A stretch of 64,000 nt of DNA from Aurantibacillus circumpalustris (GTDB lineage Bacteria > Bacteroidota > Bacteroidia > B-17B0 > Aurantibacillaceae), in contig NZ_CP121197.1 of assembly GCF_029625215.1 (NCBI RefSeq), positions 1,798,001-1,862,000 on the forward strand, written 5' to 3'. The notes under the pieces are model-generated. The model was not told the origin of the DNA, did not search any database, and worked only from the letters and a program-made list of their open reading frames with translations. Position numbers and translations under genes: made by a program. Each line of letters opens with the position of its first letter. Positions within the stretch are counted from its first letter, which is position 1. Of the stretch, positions 1 through 8,736 are shown piece by piece.

Positions 1-2
1 TT

Positions 3-983
3 TTAAGTTTATTTGCAATTGGAATTATTTTTAGTTCCGCTTATTCTCAAAACAATGTTCTTTTGGAAACTAAGTATTATAGTTTTCAAAGTAACGCGCA
101 ACTCAATGCTCATGCATATTTATACAATAGAGCTATGGGATGCAAGTATAAAAAGGTTTCGGATGATTCACTAGCATATTATTCTTTTAAAGATAAATTG
201 AAATTATTAAAGCCCGAAGATCTGTCTATCCTAAAACCTGTTCTAATGTTTTACAGAGATTCACTTATAAGTAAAGATTTTTTGTTTGATAGTTTGATGC
301 GCGATTTTTCTGATAAGTTAAGTCTGGATATTGAAGCGAAATCGGGTTGGCAAGCCGCAGCAACAGCACGACTAAAAGTCTTCCAACCTTATTTCAATAA
401 ATTGTATTGGAAGGAAATTGAAGCTGATAACAAAGCCTGGATAAACGCGCATAAAAATGAATTAGTTAAGCAAGAACTAACTGTTGTTCCTGAATTAGAA
501 AGAATTTACCAAACACAATTGCCGAGTTCAAAAATTGTTGTGGATCTTACTTGCTACGCAACCTGGGCGGGAGCTTGCAGTTACAAGGATAGTTTTGCGC
601 ATATTATATTCGCAAGCAAACATGGTTCTAATAATGGTGACTTAGCGACAGAAGTTGTGTTTCATGAAACTTCCCATTTTTTAGTAGATGAGGTACAGAT
701 AAAAATAGCTGAGCTTACAAAGGGTAAAGACATAAAAAAAACTGTCAACTTATGGCATACCATAATTTTTTACACAACGGGTTATGTATTCGATAATCAG
801 TTTTCGACCGAAGCTAAAAAAGTTGTGCCTTTTTATGTTCAAATGAAGTTTGAGGACAAGTTTCCAGATTTTAAAGTAAGTGTAGAGGCTTGTAAATCGT
901 ATTGGGATCAATACATAAAGGGTCAAACAACATTTGATGAAGCTATAAAAAGTGTTGCTAATTTTGTGCAGGAAAAGAAGTAG
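3..983 (+). CDS. Secreted putative zinc metallopeptidase (HExxH), 5' end outside window
   Basis: The reading frame is open from base 3, and its first residues (LSLFAIGIIFSSAYSQ) look like the hydrophobic core and end of a signal peptide. The true start therefore lies before the window, and an internal TTG at 63 is unlikely to be the start. About 326 residues are visible. At roughly residue 221 there is an HETSH motif, the HExxH zinc-binding pattern of gluzincin-type peptidases, preceded by a hydrophobic stretch (TEVVF) as is usual for the active-site helix. A possible third ligand lies downstream near LWHTIIFY. I do not recognise the family, so the peptidase call rests on the motif and secretion signal alone. 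It has no obvious operon partner; the next gene starts 67 bp later. Confidence 0.6.
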   Translation, partial: LSLFAIGIIFSSAYSQNNVLLETKYYSFQSNAQLNAHAYLYNRAMGCKYKKVSDDSLAYYSFKDKLKLLKPEDLSILKPVLMFYRDSLISKDFLFDSLMRDFSDKLSLDIEAKSGWQAAATARLKVFQPYFNKLYWKEIEADNKAWINAHKNELVKQELTVVPELERIYQTQLPSSKIVVDLTCYATWAGACSYKDSFAHIIFASKHGSNNGDLATEVVFHETSHFLVDEVQIKIAELTKGKDIKKTVNLWHTIIFYTTGYVFDNQFSTEAKKVVPFYVQMKFEDKFPDFKVSVEACKSYWDQYIKGQTTFDEAIKSVANFVQEKK

Positions 984-1050
984 TATAAGTAAAATATTTA
1001 ATATTGCCTCTGTTTGATATGTGGCTTTCTAAAGTTGATAATTGTGTAGA

Positions 1051-3060
1051 ATGAAATTTAAAATTGTTCCAGTTTTGGTGTTGTGTTGTTGGTTTTCTGG
1101 ATACTCACAAAATGTAGATTCGCTTAAAAAAATTCTAAATCAGTTTTCACAGGCAAATGCGCTGGATTCGTCCCGGTGCAGTGTTCTTCTAATTTTGACA
1201 GAATATGCTCCTGAGGGTGAGTGGGAAGGATATAATGCCGAACTTAAAAAAATTAGTGAAGCCAATCTTAAATCCAAAACTCTTGATAGAAGTAAAATCA
1301 GATTTTTTAAATCATGTTTGGCGGACGCCTTTAATGGAGAAGGTTTCATATGTCAGACAAGCAAGTCCAATAGTTTCAAAGCACTCGAAAACTACCGTAA
1401 AAGCCTAACATTGAGGGAGGAAATTGGCGACACGTTGGGAATAGCAGAATCCTATAATAATATTGGGGGAGTATATGAAAATCAGGGAAACATTACGAAG
1501 AGTATTGAATATTATCATAAAAGCCTGAGACTAAATAATCTTCTTAAAAACAATTATGGTATTGCTATAACACTTAGTAATGTTGGACGAATATACTCCC
1601 AACAAAAAAATGAAGATAAGGCTCTTGAATATTTTCAATCTAGTCTCGTAAAACATAGGGAATCAAAAAATGAGGAAGGGGAGGCAATAACATATAATAA
1701 TATTGCGGTTGTGTATTATAAAATGGGCGACACACTCAAGGCTTTATATTCTTATGAGAAAAGTTTAGTGTTACAAGATAGACTTGGCAATAAGCCTAGT
1801 AAAGCCCTTTTACTCAATAACATTGGACTTATTTTTCTAAACAAGGGCAATTTCGAAAAGGCAATTTTTAACTTTAATGAAGGATTGGAAATATCGGAAC
1901 AATCGGCCTACGTGAAGGGAATCATATTTTCACTGTTTAATATAGGTCGATTTTACACGGATAAAAAAAATTATTCATTAGCAATTTTTTATACAAAGAA
2001 GTCATTAAAATTGGCAGCTGAATCTGGATCTTCTGAAGACATACTTCATTCTTCAAGGGCGCTAAAAAAATTGTATCAAACAGTAAACAATTATCTGGCA
2101 GCCTATGAAATGTCTGAGTTAAGTTCAAAAATGCATGATAGCATACAAAACGAGTACGCAAAGAAGGAAAATATAAGACGACAATTTCAATATGAGTTTG
2201 ACGAAAAGGAGAGAATTCTGGGACAGGAACAGGAGGCGGAAAAAGAAATACAAAAAGCTTTATTTATTCAAAAACAACAATACACCGTCATTGTTTTTGT
2301 CTTAATCGTTTTTGTTTTATTCACGACTTTTAGTGCAATTTATTTCCGTACTGTTATAGTAAAAAGGAAAAGGGAACTGGCTTATAAGTTGCTGGTGAAG
2401 GATTCTGAAATAAAAGCCTTGCAGGCTCAAATGAATCCACACTTTATTTTTAACTCATTAAACTCTGGGTTAGAATTGGTTAGAACGTCTCAAAAGGAGA
2501 AAGCGCTTTCATATCTCACTAAGTTTTCAAAACTTATACGAATGATCTTAGAATCCTCAAACAAGAAAATGATTTCTTTAACTGAAGAAATCCAGATTCT
2601 TGAATTGTATATAGAACTTGAGAATATGCGTTTTGGAGATTGTTTTAGTTATTCCTTAAAAGTTCACAAAGATCTTGATGCAGATAATATTGAAATTCCG
2701 GCTCTTATTACACAACCCTTTATCGAAAATGCAATTTTGCATGGATTACAAAATAAAAGGTCGACTTGTAGTGAAGAAGGAAAATCTTATAAACCCCAGC
2801 TTGATATAACTTTAAAAAGGATGGATTCTTATCTAAAATGTGTTATTGAAGATAATGGAATTGGTAGGAAAAAAGCAAATGAGATAAAAAGTAAGAAGTT
2901 ATTTCATCATCAATCACTAGGAATGGAAGTTACAAAAAGTCGTTTAAATTTAGTTGACGAGAATAAATCCAGTGTTAATTTTTTTGACCTTGTTGATTCG
3001 AATGAAGAATCTGCTGGAACACGCGTGGAATTGAATATACCAATAAATGAAATGTTTTGA
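1051..3060 (+). CDS. TPR-containing LytS/YehU-type sensor histidine kinase
   Basis: This 669-residue membrane kinase probably autophosphorylates and passes phosphate to the LytTR regulator encoded directly downstream. It has a signal-peptide-like N-terminus, five or six TPR repeats (about residues 110-340), a coiled-coil stretch, one membrane segment (about 411-433), and a His_kinase domain (PF06580 type). The phosphoacceptor is His464 in the motif QMNPHFIFNSLNS. The ATP-binding lid follows, with an N-box-like segment QPFIENAILHGL and a DNGIGRK glycine box. TPRs next to the membrane are common in Bacteroidota kinases of this class and should lie in the periplasm. ATG at 1051 was chosen over an upstream TTG at 1042. 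The stop is one base before the ATG of the regulator, so the two are probably cotranscribed. Confidence 0.9.
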   Translation: MKFKIVPVLVLCCWFSGYSQNVDSLKKILNQFSQANALDSSRCSVLLILTEYAPEGEWEGYNAELKKISEANLKSKTLDRSKIRFFKSCLADAFNGEGFICQTSKSNSFKALENYRKSLTLREEIGDTLGIAESYNNIGGVYENQGNITKSIEYYHKSLRLNNLLKNNYGIAITLSNVGRIYSQQKNEDKALEYFQSSLVKHRESKNEEGEAITYNNIAVVYYKMGDTLKALYSYEKSLVLQDRLGNKPSKALLLNNIGLIFLNKGNFEKAIFNFNEGLEISEQSAYVKGIIFSLFNIGRFYTDKKNYSLAIFYTKKSLKLAAESGSSEDILHSSRALKKLYQTVNNYLAAYEMSELSSKMHDSIQNEYAKKENIRRQFQYEFDEKERILGQEQEAEKEIQKALFIQKQQYTVIVFVLIVFVLFTTFSAIYFRTVIVKRKRELAYKLLVKDSEIKALQAQMNPHFIFNSLNSGLELVRTSQKEKALSYLTKFSKLIRMILESSNKKMISLTEEIQILELYIELENMRFGDCFSYSLKVHKDLDADNIEIPALITQPFIENAILHGLQNKRSTCSEEGKSYKPQLDITLKRMDSYLKCVIEDNGIGRKKANEIKSKKLFHHQSLGMEVTKSRLNLVDENKSSVNFFDLVDSNEESAGTRVELNIPINEMF

Positions 3061-3061
3061 A

Positions 3062-3823
3062 ATGATAACAGCTGTAATAATAGAAGATGAAATAAACAAT
3101 GCAAATTATTTAAAAGGATTAATACAAGAACACACTCCTGAAATAAAGCTTTTGGGAATTGCTATGAGTTTGTCAGAAGGCATTTCTCTTGTGCGTAAAA
3201 CAAATCCTTCACTTATTTTTTTGGATGTGGAGTTGCAAAACGAAAATGGTTTTGATCTTCTCAATCAGATACAACGGAAAGACATTTCTGTAGTATTTAC
3301 AACAGCTCACGAACGCTATGCGCTAAGAGCCATCAAATTAGCTGCTTTGGACTATTTATTAAAACCTATAGACCCAGTTGATTTAATTGCTGCAATCAAA
3401 AAAGTGAACAACAATTTGAATAGAAGTTCTCCAGAAAACGGGTTAAATCTTTTTTTGGAGAATTTAAGAACAATGAGTACTCAAAAAAAGATTGCTATTG
3501 CAGCAGCGACGTCAACAGTTGTCGTTGAAATAAGAAATATCATATATATGAAAGCAGAAGGTCCATATACTCATATATTCATGCGTAACGGTGACAGGAT
3601 TATGAGTTCCAGGCATCTTAAAGAATACGAGGAATTTCTTACGGATTTTAATTTTTTTAGAATTCACAGGTCTTTTTTTGTCAACCTTTCTGAAATTGCT
3701 CAATATGCTAAAACTGATGGCGGATATGTTATAATGAGCACAGGAGACCGTGTTGATGTTTCAGATAAAAAAAGGGCTGAACTATTGAATGAACTGTCTA
3801 CAGAGATAATCTTTCTAAAGTAG
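3062..3823 (+). CDS. LytTR-family response regulator
   Basis: This is a two-domain cytoplasmic transcription regulator of 253 residues. The N-terminal receiver has the acidic pair in VIIEDE, the phosphoacceptor Asp55 in LIFLDVEL and the conserved Lys in LLKPID. The C-terminal LytTR DNA-binding domain covers about residues 140-250, with the typical segments IIYMKAEGPYTHIF and FFRIHRSFFVNL. The ATG at 3062 gives the normal regulator N-terminus MITAVIIEDE; an ATG at 3047 would overlap the kinase by 14 bp. It is the evident partner of the upstream LytS-type kinase. Its targets are not shown by the sequence. Confidence 0.9.
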   Translation: MITAVIIEDEINNANYLKGLIQEHTPEIKLLGIAMSLSEGISLVRKTNPSLIFLDVELQNENGFDLLNQIQRKDISVVFTTAHERYALRAIKLAALDYLLKPIDPVDLIAAIKKVNNNLNRSSPENGLNLFLENLRTMSTQKKIAIAAATSTVVVEIRNIIYMKAEGPYTHIFMRNGDRIMSSRHLKEYEEFLTDFNFFRIHRSFFVNLSEIAQYAKTDGGYVIMSTGDRVDVSDKKRAELLNELSTEIIFLK

Positions 3824-4126
3824 CGTATGAAATAAGCATTACGATATTTTTCTTTATTTGTTGCCAAGGCCTTTTCGTTAACTTAAAACCACCTTCTGTT
3901 AAATCAACTTTTTCTTTTAAAGCATCGATCTAATTTTACGCCCGTATCTTTAAGATGGTGTTATTGTGTTGAGAGAATTTAGAGTTCCAATTTCTTTGAG
4001 GGCTCACTCCAAATTGAATTCAATTTATTATTACTGTCCGAAGAGATATCTGAAATTTCAGAATGTTAGATACGCATTTTGGGTTTATAGTTTACAGTAA
4101 TAATCGAAGTGATAGAAATAAGTAGA

Positions 4127-5494
4127 ATGAGTATAAGGATAAGTTGGAAAGAGATTACAAAATTAGTCGCCCTTAAATTTGAAAAGTTAGTTTTAATTGG
4201 AAGTTCAGGTGAAAGTCTGTCTGAAAAGGAAAGAGAGTATATCATTTATACTAATAGAATAATGTATAGTCTGATAGTTTTTCAATATCTGTTAATTGTA
4301 ATAACCCTGCCTTTTTCACGGGATATTGGGTTAATACTAGTTGAATTATTATTACCCTTGGCTACTGCTATTGGGCAAATCTTTAAATGGCTAAAGAAAT
4401 TTTATTTGTCTTCTAGTTTTTTAATAATTATTTCTGTTATAGTAATAGTTTCACTCGATAAAATATATTATCGGTCGCAAGGGGAGGAAGGCGGATTTTT
4501 TCTGTACGTTTTTCTGATTCTGTTTATTTTTAATAAGACACTTCGCTACAGTACTTATTCTTCGTTGAAGAAGGCTATACTTTATTTGTATCCTATTTGC
4601 GGTATACTTTTCTGGTTTTTGAACTTCATACTATCAAAAAATATGAATGCTATGCACCAGATAAGCATTAATAGTATGTTTTTTATCAATGTTATTTTCG
4701 TTTTCGCAATCATGATGTTTCTTTTAATGTTACAGATTTCATTAAATAATAAGCTCGCTAAAAAAGTTCAAAATAAGCAACGGAAGATTGTAAAAATTAT
4801 AGAAAAAAATAATTTCTATGCCATTAATGCAGGAATTGTTGCTGAAGAAAAAGAAAAGAAACGATTTTCTGAGGAGTTGCATGATAGCGTTGGTCAGTTA
4901 TTGGCCACTACGATTTCAAATATGGATTTATTAACTATCGAAGAAACCTCTGATAAACTAACCCAGGAGACGGTTTCAAGCTGTATGGCATTGCTTCGTA
5001 TGGCGATGAGTGAGGTTAGAAGCATTTCTCATAATTTAATGCCTGCAGTTCTAATTGATTTTGGGCTTTGTGAAGCAATAAACGGAGTATGCACTAATGC
5101 GCGATTAAAAAATGGATTAAAAATTGTGTTTTATAGCGAGCGCGATATAAAAAATGAGTTCAGGCCAGGTAACGAAATTTCTCTTCATCTGTATCGAATT
5201 GTACAAGAGTCGGTAGGCAACATACTCAAACACTCAGGTGCAACCAATGCAAGCATTACATTAATTAGCAACAGAGATCATTATGTGTTGAGTGTTATCG
5301 ATGACGGAAAAGGTTTCTCAAATAACGCAAAACGTGGAAATGGGCTTTCTAACATTAAAAAACGTGCCTATGCAATTGGTGCCGAATTAATAATTGAAAG
5401 TGAACTGAGTATTGGTACCACCGTAACTGTAAATATTAAAAAAGACAAAAAAAATAATTTACATGAATGCAAACATGAGCTTGCCGAAAATTAG
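4127..5494 (+). CDS. NarL-type (HisKA_3) membrane sensor histidine kinase
   Basis: This kinase has an N-terminal membrane domain of about six hydrophobic helices (roughly residues 40-215), followed by a short coiled coil and a HisKA_3 dimerisation domain. The phosphoacceptor His lies in EELHDSVGQLLA (residue 252 from this start). The HATPase domain has SVGNILKHSG as N-box and DDGKGF as a G-box. It carries no recognisable extracellular sensor domain, so the signal is probably sensed in or at the membrane. GTG at 4109 is an alternative start that adds six residues. The end overlaps the following response regulator by 32 bp, so the two genes form one transcription unit. Its partner has a replaced phosphoacceptor, so phosphotransfer to it is uncertain. 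Confidence 0.85.
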   Translation: MSIRISWKEITKLVALKFEKLVLIGSSGESLSEKEREYIIYTNRIMYSLIVFQYLLIVITLPFSRDIGLILVELLLPLATAIGQIFKWLKKFYLSSSFLIIISVIVIVSLDKIYYRSQGEEGGFFLYVFLILFIFNKTLRYSTYSSLKKAILYLYPICGILFWFLNFILSKNMNAMHQISINSMFFINVIFVFAIMMFLLMLQISLNNKLAKKVQNKQRKIVKIIEKNNFYAINAGIVAEEKEKKRFSEELHDSVGQLLATTISNMDLLTIEETSDKLTQETVSSCMALLRMAMSEVRSISHNLMPAVLIDFGLCEAINGVCTNARLKNGLKIVFYSERDIKNEFRPGNEISLHLYRIVQESVGNILKHSGATNASITLISNRDHYVLSVIDDGKGFSNNAKRGNGLSNIKKRAYAIGAELIIESELSIGTTVTVNIKKDKKNNLHECKHELAEN

Positions 5495-6131
5495 AATAGT
5501 AATAGCAGATGATTATTTGCTTTTAAGAACGGCCTGGAAACTTTTGCTGCAATCAAATACTGCGTTTGAAGTAGTTGGATTATGTGGTGATGGAGCCTCA
5601 ACTGTTGAGTTTATTAAGAATAATAAAGTTGATATCGTATTAATGGAAATTAATATGCCGGGTTTAAGCTGTATTGAAGTAACACAAATGATAGGAAATA
5701 TAGCACCGTGGATTAAAATTATTGGCCTATCCCTGTATAATGAATTTCATTATATCAATAAGTTAATAAAAGCCGGGGCAAAAGGATTTGTTACAAAGTC
5801 GGCAGGAAAGGAGGAACTTTTTAAAGCAATTGAAGATGTTTATAACAACATTCCGTTTGTGAGCCCTTCTATTTCGCACTTGTTGATTAAGAATTATTCT
5901 GCTATTGGTACTTCCATTGAAACGGGTGAATTGACAATGAGAGAGCTTGATGTAATAAAAAATATTATTTCTGGAAGAACTTCAAAAGAAATTGGAGAAC
6001 TCATGTGTATAAGTACCAAAACAGTTGAATCTCACAAGTATAATATTTTCAAAAAATTAAACGTAAATAATAGTGTCTCGCTAACTAAAATGGTAATCGA
6101 ACAAGGTATAATTGTGAGCGAGCAAAAGTAA
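5463..6131 (+). CDS. LuxR/NarL-family response regulator with Glu at the phosphoacceptor site
   Basis: This 222-residue regulator has a receiver domain followed by a LuxR-type helix-turn-helix (about 155-215, segment ELDVIKNIISGRTSKEIGEL, then TKTVESHKYNIFKKL). The receiver keeps the acidic pair (IADDY), the Ser switch residue (IGLSLY) and the conserved Lys (FVTKSAG). The expected phosphorylated Asp in the pattern DIVLMDINMPG is Glu62 here (codon GAA at 5646-5648). It overlaps the kinase gene upstream, so it should be its partner. In other receivers Asp-to-Glu changes can mimic the phosphorylated state, so this one may act without phosphorylation; that is inference. ATG at 5475 (MSLPKIR) is an alternative start. 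Confidence 0.87.
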   Translation: MNANMSLPKIRIVIADDYLLLRTAWKLLLQSNTAFEVVGLCGDGASTVEFIKNNKVDIVLMEINMPGLSCIEVTQMIGNIAPWIKIIGLSLYNEFHYINKLIKAGAKGFVTKSAGKEELFKAIEDVYNNIPFVSPSISHLLIKNYSAIGTSIETGELTMRELDVIKNIISGRTSKEIGELMCISTKTVESHKYNIFKKLNVNNSVSLTKMVIEQGIIVSEQK

Positions 6132-6248
6132 GCACAGATCCTTAAAAACTTCTAAGTACAACTCCTTATTTTTCTTTTTTTTCTTCCATTTTAAGGTGCA
6201 ATATCATATCAATGATATAACATTGCGACAAAACGAATCAAAAATTAA

Positions 6249-8702
6249 ATGAAAAATCTAAGTCTTTTTTTTCTATGCCTAACTTGCTTTACTATTAAGT
6301 GTGTAAACTATACATGGAATGGTAGCACGGATAATATGTGGACTAATTCTGCAAATTGGACGCCAAATGGAGTGCCTGGATCGGCCGATAATGTTACAAT
6401 TGCTGGATCGACTGCCAATTATCCTTCACTAAGTTCGAGTTTAAGTGTAAATAATTTCATAATGAATTCGAACTCTACTTTTGACATTTCAACCTATTTA
6501 TTTATCCCTACAGGAACATCAATCCTCACAGGAGCTTTAATCACTGGTACTTCCGGTTATCTTAAACTAAACGGAGGATCGTCTACAATAATCAGCAGTA
6601 CTTTGCAAAGTCGGACCCGTATTAGTTGCAGTACTTACACTCTAACTAATTCGGTGTTTGATAGGTATTTGTTACTTCAAAAGGCCGGAGTGGGTATTAG
6701 TAATTCCACAGGTAATGTTTTTAATGATACTCTTTGGGTCGAGAGCAATGGAACAGGAGCATTGCGATTTGGTGTAGGAACACATGATACGTATAATGCA
6801 ATTGTAATTCTTAAAAATTATTCAACAGGAGATGTCAGCATGGGGTATAATTCCTCAGGAAATGTTTTTAATGGTTCTATTGAAGTGAACTCATCAACTG
6901 GAGGAAACATTAATTTTGGAATTGGCGGTGGTACATCTCAATTATATCCGGGTTTTAAGATTTACGAAGGTGCTGAAGGTTTTGTGAGAGGTTGGCTTGA
7001 AATTAGAAATTTTACGCAGTTTGGTTCAACTTTACAAACACTTAATCTGTTATGGACTGGGGCATCATCAGGTTCCATACTTGGTCTTAGAATAGGTCCT
7101 GGGGCTACATTCAATGGAAGTGTAGTTTTTTCCGCCTCTAATATTTTTTTAAACGGAGCAACGTATAATGGTGTGAGTAGCACTTTTCAAAAGGTATCTG
7201 GTGGTGGTTCTAATTTGAGTACAGGGGGTAATGTGTTTAATAGCGCTATAACAAATATTGAAAACACAACTTCATCACTATTACGCATGGCGAATGTAAA
7301 TGCAGACACGTACAACACAACAATTCATTTTTACAGGGGAATAAGCACTACTCAATTGGAAGTAGCATACAATGGGTTAAATTCATTTACCGGAGACATC
7401 TATATTGATTGTGGAACAGCAACATCTACAAACGTAATTTCTTTCGGAAGTGGTTCGGGGACAGTTATGATTAATGGAACAGCACCACAGAACATATACA
7501 GACTTTCTCCGACAAAAATTCCTGCACCGGTTATTAAATATCTTTGTATAAATAAAATTTCAGGAAATTTCATTCTAAATACTGCAGTTGATATAGTGTT
7601 AAACTTGATGTTGATGAATGGTGTTATTAGTGCAAGCAGCACAAATAGTTTGTTAATTGATGTCGGAGGGACATGCAATTTAGGAAATAATTTGAGTTAC
7701 GTAGATGGACCAATAAGCCTTAGAATAAGTAGTACTGGCCCGACAGCAATGAATTTCCCTCTTGGAAAAAATGGGGCGTATAGACCAGCAATATTAAATG
7801 TTACGCATAATGATGTGGCACCAGTAATTTACGATGGAGAACTAATTGGAACATCAGCCAATTCTCTGGGTTATTCGCTCCCCCCTACATTGAATTTAGT
7901 TTCTTTAATGCGATATTGGCAGATTAGCAGAGAGGCGATACCTAATTTATCAGCCGCAGTGGTTACACTTTTTTATGACTCCGACGATGGTGTGCCAGAT
8001 CCCTCTTTTCTGTCTGTTGCAAAAACAAATGGCGCAGGAAATAGTTGGACTGATATTGGTGGCACGGGTTCAGCGGCTGTATCAGGAAGTATAACGTCGG
8101 GCAGTTTTATCACTTTCAGTAAATTCGCGCTTGGAAATAAAATAGGCGGCTTAAATCCACTTCCTATAGAACTTGCTGAGTTTAGTGCTAAACCGCTTGG
8201 AGATCAAGTAGAAGTAAACTGGATAACAGCTTCAGAAAAAAACAATTGTTATTTTACTATCGAAAAAACAAGCGATGGACATTTTTTTGAGGAGGTAGCC
8301 ACCATTAAAACAAACGGAAATAGTTTCACAAATAAAAATTATTCTGCAATAGATGCGCATCCTTTTGAAGGCATTTCATATTACCGTTTAAAACAAACGG
8401 ATGTTGATGGGACTACAAAAGCTTATAAATTTGTCTCGGTGGATATGCCAAAGAAAACTTCATTAAAAATTTTCCCAAATCCTTCTGATGGCAATTTCGA
8501 GATTCAATTTGATAATTATTCGTTTGAAAAAATTGAAATACTCGACGAGTTAGGCAAAAAAATTTATCAATCAGAATCTTATGGTACAGCAAATAGAAAT
8601 TGTATAAAAATAAAAATTGCCGATCAAGCCAAGCCGGGTATCTATACTGTTTTACTAAAGGATAGAGAGAAGACAATTGCTCGTAAAATCAACATTCTTT
8701 GA
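6249..8702 (+). CDS. T9SS-secreted beta-rich surface protein, 817 aa
   Basis: A signal peptide (MKNLSLFFLCLTCFTIKC) is followed by a long, low-charge, Ser/Thr/Gly/Asn-rich body with many short beta-strand-like repeats, such as the unit NVFNxxIxVxN recurring between residues 150 and 400. Near residue 640 a module of the type ELAEFSAKPLGDQVEVNWIT appears, which commonly precedes the sorting domain in this phylum. The last 80 residues form a type A T9SS sorting domain (IFPNPSDGNFEIQF at its start, GIYTVLLKD near its end). Its role is unknown; surface display or release is expected. The opening (YTWNGSTDNMWTNSANW) is of a kind often seen in bacterial surface proteins with parallel beta repeats. 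Confidence 0.85.
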   Translation: MKNLSLFFLCLTCFTIKCVNYTWNGSTDNMWTNSANWTPNGVPGSADNVTIAGSTANYPSLSSSLSVNNFIMNSNSTFDISTYLFIPTGTSILTGALITGTSGYLKLNGGSSTIISSTLQSRTRISCSTYTLTNSVFDRYLLLQKAGVGISNSTGNVFNDTLWVESNGTGALRFGVGTHDTYNAIVILKNYSTGDVSMGYNSSGNVFNGSIEVNSSTGGNINFGIGGGTSQLYPGFKIYEGAEGFVRGWLEIRNFTQFGSTLQTLNLLWTGASSGSILGLRIGPGATFNGSVVFSASNIFLNGATYNGVSSTFQKVSGGGSNLSTGGNVFNSAITNIENTTSSLLRMANVNADTYNTTIHFYRGISTTQLEVAYNGLNSFTGDIYIDCGTATSTNVISFGSGSGTVMINGTAPQNIYRLSPTKIPAPVIKYLCINKISGNFILNTAVDIVLNLMLMNGVISASSTNSLLIDVGGTCNLGNNLSYVDGPISLRISSTGPTAMNFPLGKNGAYRPAILNVTHNDVAPVIYDGELIGTSANSLGYSLPPTLNLVSLMRYWQISREAIPNLSAAVVTLFYDSDDGVPDPSFLSVAKTNGAGNSWTDIGGTGSAAVSGSITSGSFITFSKFALGNKIGGLNPLPIELAEFSAKPLGDQVEVNWITASEKNNCYFTIEKTSDGHFFEEVATIKTNGNSFTNKNYSAIDAHPFEGISYYRLKQTDVDGTTKAYKFVSVDMPKKTSLKIFPNPSDGNFEIQFDNYSFEKIEILDELGKKIYQSESYGTANRNCIKIKIADQAKPGIYTVLLKDREKTIARKINIL

Positions 8703-8707
8703 AGAGA

Positions 8708-8736
8708 AATAACTAACTAGTCTATAGTTATTCTTT
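8708..8736 (+). terminator. Weak AT-rich hairpin between convergent genes
   Basis: Arms AATAACTA (8708-8715) and TAGTTATT (8725-8732) can form an 8-bp stem followed by CTTTTATT, just after the stop at 8700-8702. It also overlaps the stop codon of the gene on the other strand. The stem has few GC pairs, so its activity is doubtful. Confidence 0.35.
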
